DNA of 64,000 nucleotides from Arcicella rigui (GTDB taxonomy: Bacteria; Bacteroidota; Bacteroidia; Cytophagales; Spirosomataceae): positions 124,001-188,000 of the forward strand of contig NZ_JAYFUM010000007.1 in the NCBI RefSeq assembly GCF_034929435.1, written 5' to 3'. How positions within the stretch are numbered: the first letter of the stretch is position 1; the number at the start of each line of letters is the position of its first letter. A program made the translations under genes and the position numbers. This document shows positions 16,287 to 25,578 of the stretch, piece by piece. The notes below the pieces were generated by a model. That model was not told the origin of the DNA. It worked only from the letters and a program-made list of their open reading frames with translations, and made no database searches.

Positions 16287-16323
16287 AGATGCCAATAAAA
16301 GACTCAAATAAACCCTATCAAAA

Positions 16324-18141
16324 ATGGAAATTTTATACCTCTGGATTAAAAGCTACAAAGGCATTTCAGATCTTGGAATTAACCTAAGTAATCAATACAC
16401 ATTTAACTTTGAAGAAACAACAAAAACGCTTACTGCTACTGAAAATAGTGATTATGAGAAGAATTTTTGGGGTAAAAAAATTACTAATCTAACTGCAATT
16501 GTTGGTAGAAATGGAGTTGGGAAAAGTTCTATTTTATCATTAATATATGAGATTTCTGATGCTGGAAGAGACTTCGAAGATACCATTATCGTATATTTTG
16601 GACAGAATGGAGTTAATGTTTTTTCAAATATCAATGAAATTACGATTTCCCTTTCCTTTGATTACAAACAAGAGTTTGATTTATATAGAGTTAAATTAAA
16701 CAACCCCATTTTTCTTAGCACTCATTTCGACCCAACATCTATTAACTCTTTTGATTTTTCGAAAATGGAATTGGCGGGGCAGAAAAACCTATCAACCCAA
16801 TTTTTATTATCAAGAAACCTTGAGGATAAATCAAGCCCTTCACCAAGTAATCAATCATTTGAAAAACATTTTAACTCATTTGCATTCGAAGAGATTAGTA
16901 GAATTGTAAATTTAATTTCGATTGTTCACAAAAAGAATAATCTATACAGGATTAAATCTGTTAGTATTCCTAAATATTTGACTTTAAGACTAATTTATAA
17001 TTCAGACCCAGAACTTCCAGAAATATTAAAAGCTGAAAGTGTTTTAGTGCGTTCAACTCCTAAAGACGAGTTTGAACGATTTATTCATAGTTATGTGAAA
17101 TTGTCTATAAGAAATATTTATCAAACAAAGAGATTTGTTTTTCAGAATGAACTTTATGGAGATGTAATGAATGCTTATAATTTAATAATTGATAGGATTG
17201 TTAAATTGAAAGAAATATCAAATGAATCTACATTTATTGAAGAAATAATAGGGTTACTTTCATCTTTAGTACATTCTTCGTACCAGAGTATTAGAAATTA
17301 TTTTACCTCAATACAAACTTGTGTCTCTCTCTTATTAAAATTAAAAGAATTAGCTCATGTAAATGGAAATAATATTGCTTGGGCAATATCAGATGAAAGT
17401 ATAAAAGATTTACAAGCACTAATTCAAACCTATCAAAATAGTGAAATGACCTTGAACTTTTCTTTTTTCCATTTTAGTCATCAAGCTTTGGGAGATGGTA
17501 CTTTAAGTGCTGGAGAATATCTTTTATTAACTTTATGGGGCAGGCTTAATTCAGTTGTACAAGACATAAATAAGGAAGGAGTAGTTTTATTATTAGATGA
17601 AATAGATTTAGGTCTTCATCCCCAATGGCAAAAAGAGTTTATAAATAATTTAATTGATTTTATTGATAGTCAATTCTCTACACATACAAGACCTTACATT
17701 CAAATCCTATTAACCTCTCACTCTCCTTTTATTTTATCTGATATTCCTAAACATTGTGTCATACTTTTAGACAAGAATGAAACTAACGCATTAGAAATAA
17801 AAAAGTTAGCAAAAAGCCATAATACTTTTGGTACAAATATTCATGAGTTATTTACAGATTCTTTTTTTCTCCAAGATGGATTGATGGGTGAGTTTTCGAG
17901 GAAAAAAATAAACAAACTCATCAAGGATATTAATGATGAAAAGGAAAGTATTTCTTTCTCAACTTTCAAAGAAAAGTATCAAAAGAAGATTAATATTATT
18001 GGAGAGCCTTTTTTAAGGAAAAAGATTACGGAATTGATTATTTCAAAATCAAAGAATGATACACAAATCATAGATTCAATCATTGAAGATAGAGAAAGTG
18101 AAATTGAAAAATTAAGACGTTTAAAAGAAGGAAACAAATGA
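16324..18141 (+). CDS. AAA/SMC-like ATPase of a Septu-type defence system (PtuA-like)
   Basis: 605 residues. Walker A GRNGVGKSS is at residues 61-69, an ABC-type signature LSAGEY near 393-398, Walker B VVLLLDEIDLGLHP near 418-431 and the H-loop LLTSHSPF near 460. The ATP-binding halves are separated by a long, Asn/Ile/Lys-rich helical insert, as in overcoming-lysogenisation/Septu-like ATPases. The stop overlaps the HNH gene start (ATGA), so the two are co-translated. Known family role: an ATPase that senses infection and controls a nuclease partner. Base composition is clearly more AT-rich than the flanking genes and the pair sits beside repeat clusters, which suggests horizontal acquisition. 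Assignment to Septu rather than another ATPase-HNH system is an inference. Confidence 0.8.
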   Translation: MEILYLWIKSYKGISDLGINLSNQYTFNFEETTKTLTATENSDYEKNFWGKKITNLTAIVGRNGVGKSSILSLIYEISDAGRDFEDTIIVYFGQNGVNVFSNINEITISLSFDYKQEFDLYRVKLNNPIFLSTHFDPTSINSFDFSKMELAGQKNLSTQFLLSRNLEDKSSPSPSNQSFEKHFNSFAFEEISRIVNLISIVHKKNNLYRIKSVSIPKYLTLRLIYNSDPELPEILKAESVLVRSTPKDEFERFIHSYVKLSIRNIYQTKRFVFQNELYGDVMNAYNLIIDRIVKLKEISNESTFIEEIIGLLSSLVHSSYQSIRNYFTSIQTCVSLLLKLKELAHVNGNNIAWAISDESIKDLQALIQTYQNSEMTLNFSFFHFSHQALGDGTLSAGEYLLLTLWGRLNSVVQDINKEGVVLLLDEIDLGLHPQWQKEFINNLIDFIDSQFSTHTRPYIQILLTSHSPFILSDIPKHCVILLDKNETNALEIKKLAKSHNTFGTNIHELFTDSFFLQDGLMGEFSRKKINKLIKDINDEKESISFSTFKEKYQKKINIIGEPFLRKKITELIISKSKNDTQIIDSIIEDRESEIEKLRRLKEGNK

Positions 18142-19400
18142 TAAAGATTGAGCATCCAGAACTTGATAAAATTGCAGAAGAGTACTTTGACTTTATAAAA
18201 GAAACCATTACAGATCGTGCTAAAATATTTAAGATGATATTAGAGCAAATACTCAATCAGAGGGATAACTTGGATGAGTTAGCAAAAAAAAACTGGGGGA
18301 CAATTAAAAGCTTTACAAAATTACTATTTAAAAATAAAATAAATTTACTTAAAGCGGATGAGCTGAATGGTGAAAAAGAACGAAGACAAGAATTAGAAAA
18401 TAAATTAAAACAAGGGAAAAAAAAAGATTGGGTAAATGATGATGTTCTACAGTTGTGTCAATCTCTATCAAATGAGGATAAAGTCAAGCGTATTATTTTG
18501 GCAAGTGCTTCTGATAAAGATGTAAATTGTTTTGTGATTGAGGTTAATAATTCATTTAATCTCACTAAAGATAAAGATAATCCCACTAAAGATAAAGAGA
18601 GTCATTTGTTAATTAATAAAATAATAGATTATGATATTTTAAAAAATACTGTGCCAAATGAAAAAACAGAGAAACTAATTGCTTATTGGTTAACAGAACG
18701 ATTAAATGTAAATACTTGCCCATATTGTAATCGTTCTCCAATTCAAACTGTTTTTGATAATTCAGCGAATCAGAAAGGTTTAATTAGACCCACTTTAGAC
18801 CATTTTTATCCCAAAGCTAAGTATCCTTTTTTAGCTTTGAGTTTTTATAATTTAATACCATCTTGTTACTTCTGTAATTCAAGTTTAAAAGGTGGCGAAA
18901 AGGATGAAGATAAGGATAAAGATAATGAAGGTAAAAAGAATAAGGTAATAATTACTCCTAAAACACACTTAAACCCATATATTGATGGCTTCGGAGATGA
19001 TGCTAAATTTAGTTTTGAATTCACTGAAGTTCAGTCTCAAAAAAGTCATCCCGATAATTATAAAATTATTTTAGATTCTAATAAACAAAAACAAGTAGAT
19101 AAAGAAAAGCAAAGGCAGATATTTGGTGATAATCCAAATGAAGGAAATGTAAACATTTTCAAGCTTGAAAAAATATACCAAGTTCACAGAGATTTAGTAG
19201 GGGAGTTGGTTGTAAAAGCAGAGGTGTTTAAGGCTCAACAAGAAAATATTAGACAATTTTATCAAGCTTTAAGTACTAATGACTCTGAATTGTATCAATT
19301 TTATTTTGGGAATTATCTTGATGAAAAAGACCATAATAAAAGACCTTTAGCAAAGCTTACAAAAGATATAGTGACAGAAATAATTCCTAACCATTTTTAG
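18138..19400 (+). CDS. HNH endonuclease of a Septu-type defence system (PtuB-like)
   Basis: 420 residues. The zinc/HNH core is CPYCNRS (Cys194, Cys197), then LDHFYPKAKYPF with the catalytic His, then NLIPSCYFCNSSLKG with the second Cys pair and Asn. This spacing fits the HNH nucleases paired with ATPases in Septu and retron-Ec78-like systems. Two low-complexity charged inserts (KDKDNPTKDKES, EDKDKDNEGKKNK) flank the core. The N-terminal 180 residues are helical and unrecognised. No reverse transcriptase or ncRNA typical of a retron is visible nearby. A terminator follows the stop. Confidence 0.8.
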   Translation: MIKIEHPELDKIAEEYFDFIKETITDRAKIFKMILEQILNQRDNLDELAKKNWGTIKSFTKLLFKNKINLLKADELNGEKERRQELENKLKQGKKKDWVNDDVLQLCQSLSNEDKVKRIILASASDKDVNCFVIEVNNSFNLTKDKDNPTKDKESHLLINKIIDYDILKNTVPNEKTEKLIAYWLTERLNVNTCPYCNRSPIQTVFDNSANQKGLIRPTLDHFYPKAKYPFLALSFYNLIPSCYFCNSSLKGGEKDEDKDKDNEGKKNKVIITPKTHLNPYIDGFGDDAKFSFEFTEVQSQKSHPDNYKIILDSNKQKQVDKEKQRQIFGDNPNEGNVNIFKLEKIYQVHRDLVGELVVKAEVFKAQQENIRQFYQALSTNDSELYQFYFGNYLDEKDHNKRPLAKLTKDIVTEIIPNHF

Positions 19401-19427
19401 CCGTTTGCAAACTCGACATACTGAAAT

Positions 19428-19462
19428 ACACGGTCAGGCATTTTGCCTGACCGTGTTGTTTT
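19428..19462. terminator. Bidirectional terminator after the defence operon
   Basis: ACACGGTCAGGCA pairs with TGCCTGACCGTGT around a short loop, with T-rich sequence on both sides; it lies between convergent genes. Confidence 0.85.
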
Positions 19463-19463
19463 A

Positions 19464-19928
19464 CTAAGGTTTTTTAGGTTTGTTACCACCCACAAATCGT
19501 TTAGATAAATCATCGTAGATTTCTTTTGCTCCGGGTTGTTTGGCGTTTGCACAAAACTTAACGTTTTTGTAATAAGCTAAGGCTGCCATGTAGGCTTCTG
19601 AACCTGAAAGCATAAAGATGTCTTCGACGGCTTTTGCAATTTGTAGCGTACTGGTTAAAAGAGGTTTAATCAGTTTGTAGCCTGCTAAATCTATTTCAGC
19701 ATCTGCTGTATCAATAAAGTAAGGCTTAAACTGTGGGGCAGATGCCATATAAGCTATGGCTTTTTCGGTAAAAGGTAAGTTGCCATCTGCCATTTTGGGC
19801 ATATCATGTCTTTCCTCAGCACTTAGTACAATGCTTTTGGGGACAATAATCTGCAAAATAGCGTTGAGATGTTGGGTGAGCTGAGTTTGTTCAGCTTCGG
19901 TCAGGGAGAAAGCGATGCGATTTTCCAT
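19464..19928 (-). CDS. Hypothetical helical protein
   Basis: 154 residues, no signal peptide, rich in Ala, Leu and Lys and predicted by eye to be mostly helical (TEAEQTQLTQHLNAIL, AYMAALAYYKNVKFCANAK). No motif recognised. A few conserved-looking patches (KQPGAKEIYDDLSKRF) suggest a real family restricted to Bacteroidota. The terminator immediately after the stop, shared with the defence operon, and codon use like the core genes support expression. A stem-rich region lies just upstream of its start. Confidence 0.65.
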   Translation of the reverse strand: MENRIAFSLTEAEQTQLTQHLNAILQIIVPKSIVLSAEERHDMPKMADGNLPFTEKAIAYMASAPQFKPYFIDTADAEIDLAGYKLIKPLLTSTLQIAKAVEDIFMLSGSEAYMAALAYYKNVKFCANAKQPGAKEIYDDLSKRFVGGNKPKKP

Positions 19929-20278
19929 GATACGAGGAGGTTTAAGTAGAAATATTAAAAATAATTAAAGAGTTCTACTCAGGGCATGAGAAAAGTTTAG
20001 AACAATGCCTTTTCTCAGACAGGGGTAGAAGCTATTTAATGATTTAAAAATAATTAATTTTCTGTAAAGTGCTGAATATTATTTATTTAACGGTGATATT
20101 TTTTTGATTTTCAAGTTTAGAATAAGAGTAAATCTGCTCTGTTGGCTTTTGATGTTTGAAAAATCTCCCCACAACTATTCCAATATCTCTTTTCATTCCA
20201 TTAATTCCTTTCCTTCAAAATCCGTATCTTTGCAACAAATTTCGTCAGGACTGAAAACTGACCCACAATTCTTATAAA
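19929..20278. other. Gene-free region with nested inverted repeat
   Basis: Divergent upstream region of the hypothetical gene and valS. TGAGAAAAG (19987-19995) pairs with CTTTTCTCA (20009-20017), inside an outer TTCTAC (19973-19978)/GTAGAA (20025-20030). It could be a folded leader of the minus-strand gene or a repeat remnant. The right end holds the valS -7 box. Nothing else seen. Confidence 0.5.
20225..20232 (+). promoter_or_regulatory. valS -7 box
   Basis: TATCTTTG matches TAnnTTTG, 47 bp before the valS ATG. Confidence 0.5.
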
Positions 20279-22903
20279 ATGATTTCAAAAACATACGCTC
20301 CACAAGACATTGAAGCCAAATGGTATCAATATTGGCTCGAAAATAAATTCTTTGCTTCAAAACCAAATCCAGACAAAGAACCTTACTCTATCGTAATTCC
20401 TCCGCCAAACGTAACGGGTGTACTCCACATGGGTCACATGTTGAACAATACTATTCAAGATGTATTGATTCGTAAGGCAAGAATGGAAGGTAAAGAGGCT
20501 TGTTGGGTGCCGGGTACTGACCATGCGTCTATCGCAACGGAAGCAAAAGTGGTGGCGATGTTGAAAGAAAGAGGCATCGAGAAAAAGGATTTGACTCGTG
20601 ACGAATTCTTGGCTTATGCGATGGAATGGAAAGACAAGTATGGCGGGATTATTCTGGAACAATTGAAAAAGCTGGGTGCTTCTTGCGATTGGGACAGAAC
20701 TCGTTTTACCATGGAACCTTCTTTGTACCAAGCCGTAATTGATACTTTCGTTCGTTTGTACGAAAAAGGTAAAATTTACCGTGGTGTAAGAATGGTAAAC
20801 TGGGATCCACAAGGGAAAACGGCTTTATCAGACGAAGAAGTAATCGACAAAGATATTCAAGCGAAGCTTTATTATATTACTTATAATGTTGTTGGGGAAG
20901 AAGGAAGTTTAACGATTGCTACTTCTCGTCCTGAAACGATTATGGCGGACTCTGCTGTTTGTATTAACCCGAACGACGAACGTTATACACATCTTCATGG
21001 CAAAACTGTAACGATTCCATTGTTAGGTCGTGAAATTCCTGTGATTTTGGACGAGTACGTAACGATGGACTTCGGAACGGGCTGTTTGAAAGTAACGCCT
21101 GCCCATGATTTGAATGACTATGAATTAGGTTTAAAACATAAATTGCCAGTAATAGACATCTTAGACGATGCAGGTTTCTTGAACGAAAAAGCGGTATTGT
21201 ATGTAGGGCAAGACCGTTTTGCGGCTCGTAGAAATATCGTGAAAGATTTAGAAGAAGCAGGACATTTAGTAAAGGTAGAAGAGTACAAATCTATCGTTAA
21301 AACATCTGAGCGTACTGGTGCGGTTATCGAGCCGAAATTATCTTTACAGTGGTTCTTGGAAATGAAAGAGATTTCTCAGCCTGCTTTAGAGAACGTAATG
21401 AATGACAACATCAAATTGTATCCACCAAAATTCAAGAATATGTACTCTTCTTGGATGGAAAATGTGAGAGATTGGTGTATTTCAAGACAATTGTGGTGGG
21501 GACAGCAAATTCCTGCTTATTACTTGCAAGACGGAACGGTTATCGTAGCCAGAAGTAAGCGTGAGGCTTTGCACAAAGCTCAACATGAATTACAATTATT
21601 TGCTTTAACAGAAGAAGACTTAACCCAAGACCCAGACGTTTTGGATACTTGGTTCTCGTCGTGGTTATGGCCAATTTCTGTTTTTGATGGTATCGAAAAT
21701 CCTGATAACGAAGACATTAAATATTATTATCCAACCAACGATTTAGTAACTGCTCCAGAAATTTTATTCTTCTGGGTAGCTCGTATGATTATCGCTGGTT
21801 ATGAATGGAGAGGCGAATTACCTTTCAGAAATGTATATTTAACAGGTATCGTTCGTGATAAATTAGGCAGAAAAATGTCTAAATCATTAGGAAACTCGCC
21901 AGACCCATTAGATTTGATTGCGAAGTACGGTGCAGACGGCGTGCGTACTGGTATGCTTTTCAGTTCGCCAGCAGGAAACGACTTGATGTTTGACGAGAAA
22001 TTGGTTGAACAAGGACGTAATTTCTGTAACAAAGTATGGAATGCTTATCGTTTGGTAGAAGGTTGGACAACGACTGATACTCCACAAAAGCAAGAAAATG
22101 AATTGTCGGTAAAATGGTTTGAATCACGTTTGAGCCAGACGATTAATGAAGTACAAGAACACTTTGTGAAGTTCCGTATTTCAGATGCATTGTTGTCGAT
22201 TTACAATTTGATTTGGGATGATTTCTGTGGCAAGTACTTAGAAATGATTAAGCCAGCTTACGAACAACCAATCGACAAAGCGACTTTTGAAGCAACGATT
22301 TCTATCTTTGAAAAATTGATGTGTTTGGCTCATCCATATATGCCATTCATTACCGAAGAAATTTGGCAGGCAATCAGCGAACGTGGAGCAAATGAAAGTA
22401 TTTGTAGAGCTGAATATCCATTGGCAGGCGAAGTAAATGCTACTTTGTTAGCGGACTTTGATGCAATGTTTACCGTTGTAACAAAAATCCGTGAGATACG
22501 TAATGCTAAACAAATATCTCCGAAAACAGCTTTGCCTTTGTCTATCAAAACAGAAGAAAAAGCTCGTTATCAAACTTTAGAAGGCATTATTCAAAAATTA
22601 GCCAATACTGAAACGATTGAATATGTAAGTGATAAAGTGGCGAATGCTATTTCATTTGTAGTAAAAGCGGATGAATTTTTCATCAATCTTGCAGGTGAAA
22701 TTGACGTAGAAGCAGAATTAGCCAATGCCAAAAAAGAGTTAGAGTATAACTTAGGATTCAAGAAATCGACAGAAGCGAAATTAGCCAACGAACGTTTTGT
22801 AGCCAATGCCAAACCAGAATTAGTAGCCAGAGAACGCCAGAAACTGGCAGATGCAGAAGCTAAAATTAAAGCTTTGGAAGAAATGATTGCGAGTTTGAAG
22901 TAG
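20279..22903 (+). CDS. valS: Valyl-tRNA synthetase
   Basis: ValRS charges tRNA-Val and edits misactivated threonine. The 874-residue class I synthetase has the HIGH-type motif PPPNVTGVLHMGHM (HMGH at about 50-53), an editing (CP1) domain with TSRPETIMADSAV, the KMSKS loop GRKMSKSLGNS near residue 530, an anticodon-binding helical domain and a C-terminal coiled-coil arm (EAELANAKKELEYN onwards) that contacts tRNA. Length is normal for Bacteroidota. Single-gene transcript with its own -7 box and terminator. Confidence 0.97.
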   Translation: MISKTYAPQDIEAKWYQYWLENKFFASKPNPDKEPYSIVIPPPNVTGVLHMGHMLNNTIQDVLIRKARMEGKEACWVPGTDHASIATEAKVVAMLKERGIEKKDLTRDEFLAYAMEWKDKYGGIILEQLKKLGASCDWDRTRFTMEPSLYQAVIDTFVRLYEKGKIYRGVRMVNWDPQGKTALSDEEVIDKDIQAKLYYITYNVVGEEGSLTIATSRPETIMADSAVCINPNDERYTHLHGKTVTIPLLGREIPVILDEYVTMDFGTGCLKVTPAHDLNDYELGLKHKLPVIDILDDAGFLNEKAVLYVGQDRFAARRNIVKDLEEAGHLVKVEEYKSIVKTSERTGAVIEPKLSLQWFLEMKEISQPALENVMNDNIKLYPPKFKNMYSSWMENVRDWCISRQLWWGQQIPAYYLQDGTVIVARSKREALHKAQHELQLFALTEEDLTQDPDVLDTWFSSWLWPISVFDGIENPDNEDIKYYYPTNDLVTAPEILFFWVARMIIAGYEWRGELPFRNVYLTGIVRDKLGRKMSKSLGNSPDPLDLIAKYGADGVRTGMLFSSPAGNDLMFDEKLVEQGRNFCNKVWNAYRLVEGWTTTDTPQKQENELSVKWFESRLSQTINEVQEHFVKFRISDALLSIYNLIWDDFCGKYLEMIKPAYEQPIDKATFEATISIFEKLMCLAHPYMPFITEEIWQAISERGANESICRAEYPLAGEVNATLLADFDAMFTVVTKIREIRNAKQISPKTALPLSIKTEEKARYQTLEGIIQKLANTETIEYVSDKVANAISFVVKADEFFINLAGEIDVEAELANAKKELEYNLGFKKSTEAKLANERFVANAKPELVARERQKLADAEAKIKALEEMIASLK

Positions 22904-22944
22904 CTATAAGCTGTGAGTTATGAGCCATGAGCTTTAATATCAAT

Positions 22945-22981
22945 AAAAAAAGACTTTGGATTTCTCCAGAGTCTTTTTTTA
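22945..22981. terminator. Bidirectional terminator after valS
   Basis: AAAAAAAGACTTTGG pairs with CCAGAGTCTTTTTTT (one G-T). The arm composition gives a T run on either strand, serving valS and the convergent coiled-coil gene. Inverted AGCTGTGAG/CTCACAGCT words flank it on both sides. Confidence 0.88.
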
Positions 22982-23033
22982 TTGATAATGACTAAAATCT
23001 AAAATCTCAAAGCTGATAGCTCACAGCTCATAT

Positions 23034-23999
23034 CTATTTTACTTCAAACGAACCTTCGCCAATTTTAAAGCCCTCAGAATATAATTCGATAATATGTTTA
23101 CCTTCTTTGTAGGCTTGTCCACGGCTGTACACAAATTCAACGGATTGATGCGTGTTGTCGTAAACAATTTTTTGTTTAGCCGTGTAAGTAATCTCTTTAT
23201 TTTTGAAAGTAAAATTGCCAGAACCAGTACTCATATCAGCTACGGTAGCTCCAGAAGGGTCGATAATTCTTAAATAAATAGTTTTAGCTTCACGAGTTGT
23301 CAGTTGGTTTTCTTGCAAATAGAAAAGTATTCTTACTTTATCCACTTTCTTAGATTTATACACACCGCCATCACTTTCTTTTCCTTTCGGAGAAATAGCA
23401 TACACATTAATACTCTCAGCACGCAAGGCTGATGCCAAACTTACTTTTTCGGATAATTCTCGGTTGCGTTCTGCTAATTCCTTCTGACGCACGGTGTAAT
23501 TTACCGACGAGTCACTCAAAGCTTTTTTAGCATAAGAAATATCTTCTAACAAAGCCTGTGCTTCTTTGCTCAAAGAATCATTCATTGCCGTGAGAATACC
23601 GTTTTCTTTTCTGAGCCTCAATAATTCATTATCTTTTTCGCCCAGTAAAGCCAAATACTTTTTGATTTTCGACTCATATTTTTTCATCGAAAAATCTTCT
23701 GTTTTCTGTAAAGCTAATTTGTCTTTTTGTAATTGTTTTTTAGCACGAATTAGCTCCTCAACACTTCCTCCCAATCGCTTGATTTCTACAATTTTTTGAT
23801 TCAATTGGATTTCAATAGAATCTAATTTTGTGTTGGCTTGCAATAAATCCTTTGCTTGGGCGATACTCAATTCCTCATTTGCATGATTATGTTGGCGTTC
23901 TCGAAAATACAAAAATCCCAATGCTGCTACTAAAAAAATCAAAACAGCAACGGCAATTTTAAGCTTATTTTCACTTTGTCTATTTGGATTATGCTCCAT
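23034..23999 (-). CDS. Membrane-anchored coiled-coil protein
   Basis: 321 residues: a short polar N-terminus, one transmembrane helix (about 14-31, AVAVLIFLVAALGFLYF), a long coiled coil from about 40 to 190 with heptad-like Leu/Lys/Glu patterns, and a C-terminal beta-rich domain (YAISPKGKESDGG, IYLRIIDPSGATVAD, IIELYSEGFKIGEGSFEVK) that looks Ig-like. Homologs in Cytophagales are sometimes labelled ParA, but there is no Walker motif here, so that label is not supported. Possibly a periplasmic spacer or envelope scaffold; function unknown. Convergent with valS. Confidence 0.8.
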   Translation of the reverse strand: MEHNPNRQSENKLKIAVAVLIFLVAALGFLYFRERQHNHANEELSIAQAKDLLQANTKLDSIEIQLNQKIVEIKRLGGSVEELIRAKKQLQKDKLALQKTEDFSMKKYESKIKKYLALLGEKDNELLRLRKENGILTAMNDSLSKEAQALLEDISYAKKALSDSSVNYTVRQKELAERNRELSEKVSLASALRAESINVYAISPKGKESDGGVYKSKKVDKVRILFYLQENQLTTREAKTIYLRIIDPSGATVADMSTGSGNFTFKNKEITYTAKQKIVYDNTHQSVEFVYSRGQAYKEGKHIIELYSEGFKIGEGSFEVK

Positions 24000-24055
24000 T
24001 GGCTGGTATTTGATAATTTATGTTTATTATTAAATCAAACGTTAGAAGATTACTT

Positions 24056-24063
24056 TAATTTTG
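24056..24063 (+). promoter_or_regulatory. -7 box of the YggS-family gene
   Basis: TAATTTTG matches TAnnTTTG, 68 bp before the ATG; no -33 TTG recognised. Confidence 0.4.
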
Positions 24064-24130
24064 CAAAACTAAGTGATTGAGCTTGATAACACAAAATTAG
24101 AGGAACTTAAAGTCACTTTTTCGGAAATTT

Positions 24131-24799
24131 ATGAATATAGGACAAAATTTAGATACAATCAATCAGCAATTAAGGGGCACTTCTGCCAAATTAATCGCTG
24201 TAACCAAAACAAAACCCATTGCGGATTTGCAAGAAGCGTATAATGCTGGTTGCAAAACTTTTGGGGAAAACAAAGTACAAGAAATGGTGGAAAAATGGGA
24301 AATTCTTCCCAAAGATATTCAATGGCATTTGATTGGACATCTACAAACCAACAAAGTAAAGTATATGGCGAGTTTCGTAGCCATGATTCACTCGGTGGAT
24401 TCTTTGAAACTTTTGCAAGAAATCAACAAACAAGCTGCAAAAAACGAAAGAGTGATTGATTGTTTGTTACAAATTTACATTGCTCAAGAAGATACAAAAT
24501 TTGGTTTGTCGCCCGAAGAAGCTGAAGAATTATTAGATACTAATACTTTCAAGAATTTGAACAATATCAAGATTGTAGGCTTAATGGGAATGGCAACCAA
24601 TACCGACGACCAAGAGCAAATCAGATTGGAGTTTAGAAGTTTGAAAACCTTTTTTGAAAAACTAAAAGCGGAAAGAAGCGAAACCCATAATTTTCAGTTA
24701 AAAGAAATTTCAATGGGAATGTCTGGTGACTTTCTGATTGCAGCCGAAGAAGGTTCTACTTTGGTAAGAGTAGGTTCAGCTATTTTTGGACACCGATAA
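24131..24799 (+). CDS. YggS/PLPBP family pyridoxal phosphate homeostasis protein
   Basis: 222 residues, single-domain PLP-binding barrel of the YggS family. The PLP lysine is Lys26 in KLIAVTKTKP; other family marks are GENKVQEMVEKW, WHLIGHLQTNKVKY, HSVDS, the KFGLSPEE loop and the C-terminal MGMSGDFLIAAEEGSTLVRVGSAIFG. The family has no known enzyme activity; it buffers PLP and affects amino acid and keto acid balance in the cytoplasm. No proC or sepF neighbour. Confidence 0.95.
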   Translation: MNIGQNLDTINQQLRGTSAKLIAVTKTKPIADLQEAYNAGCKTFGENKVQEMVEKWEILPKDIQWHLIGHLQTNKVKYMASFVAMIHSVDSLKLLQEINKQAAKNERVIDCLLQIYIAQEDTKFGLSPEEAEELLDTNTFKNLNNIKIVGLMGMATNTDDQEQIRLEFRSLKTFFEKLKAERSETHNFQLKEISMGMSGDFLIAAEEGSTLVRVGSAIFGHR

Positions 24800-24870
24800 T
24801 TTTTGAGTGATGGGTTTTGAGTGTGGAATGAGGAGTTGTGTCAGAACGCTATTCTTCATAAATGCAAAAT

Positions 24871-24902
24871 AATTGCAAGGCAATTAAACCTGCCTTGCAA
24901 TT
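24871..24902 (-). terminator. Terminator of the DUF4230 gene
   Basis: AATTGCAAGGCA and TGCCTTGCAATT form a perfect 12-bp stem with an 8-nt loop; on the minus strand ATTTTG follows. Confidence 0.75.
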
Positions 24903-24904
24903 AC

Positions 24905-25516
24905 TTATTTCAATTCTCGTTTTGTATCCTTCATTTGAAACTTTAACACTACTTTTTTCTTAGATACTTCTTCCAGAAAAGGTTTCAAAATCTGTTCTGC
25001 CGATACTTTGGTTTGTTCTAAAATACCGATTGACAAAGCTGATTGCTGTACTTGTATTTCCGCTTTTTTGAATGCTTCATCAATCAATTGAGCTTCGTCT
25101 AAAAAAGCATATTCAGTATTATACACTCTTGATTTTGAATGGTCTATTTTAAAACTACAAATTTCAGGGTCGGGGAGATGTACCACCAAAATACTGTCTT
25201 CTTCACTAATATCGCCAAGTCGAATTTTGGTTAAATCAATACAACCCGTTGCTTCGCCCGTCACAATCAACAAAGCTTTGGCATCGGGCAATACTTGTTT
25301 TTTGATGCTACTTTCTACCACATCTCTGAAATTGTATTTCACCAATTCCAGTTTTCCCATTGAAGTAATTTTTTCTAATACCACATTGTGCGATACTTCG
25401 GGTTCAGCTTCTAAAAAAGGATTTTTAAACGTTCTGAATTTTTCCCAAGCCCAAAGTGCAAAGAGTATCACCAAAACCAAAGGAATTAGGCGAATGATTT
25501 TACGAAGTATATTCAC
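24905..25516 (-). CDS. DUF4230 domain protein, membrane-anchored
   Basis: 203 residues with one N-terminal transmembrane helix (about 8-23, IRLIPLVLVILFALWAW) and a globular domain matching DUF4230: SMGKLELVKYNFRDVVE, a GCIDLTKI segment, HLPDPEICSFKIDHSKSRVYNTEYAFL, and a terminal long helix. The family is widespread in Bacteroidota and Firmicutes and of unknown function, probably exposed outside the inner membrane. Follows the alpha-galactosidase gene in the same orientation about 60 bp downstream. Confidence 0.85.
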   Translation of the reverse strand: MNILRKIIRLIPLVLVILFALWAWEKFRTFKNPFLEAEPEVSHNVVLEKITSMGKLELVKYNFRDVVESSIKKQVLPDAKALLIVTGEATGCIDLTKIRLGDISEEDSILVVHLPDPEICSFKIDHSKSRVYNTEYAFLDEAQLIDEAFKKAEIQVQQSALSIGILEQTKVSAEQILKPFLEEVSKKKVVLKFQMKDTKRELK

Positions 25517-25578
25517 GTATTTGAATGTTTTGTATTACTCTAAAAACAAAAGTTTGGGGAAATAATTCGTTTCTACCA

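Noticed and set aside
16324..19400. Retron of the Ec78 type
   Set aside because: The ATPase-HNH pair is like its effector, but no reverse transcriptase or msr/msd region occurs in the window.
23034..23999. Chromosome partitioning ParA label
   Set aside because: No Walker A or other P-loop ATPase motif; it is a membrane-anchored coiled coil.
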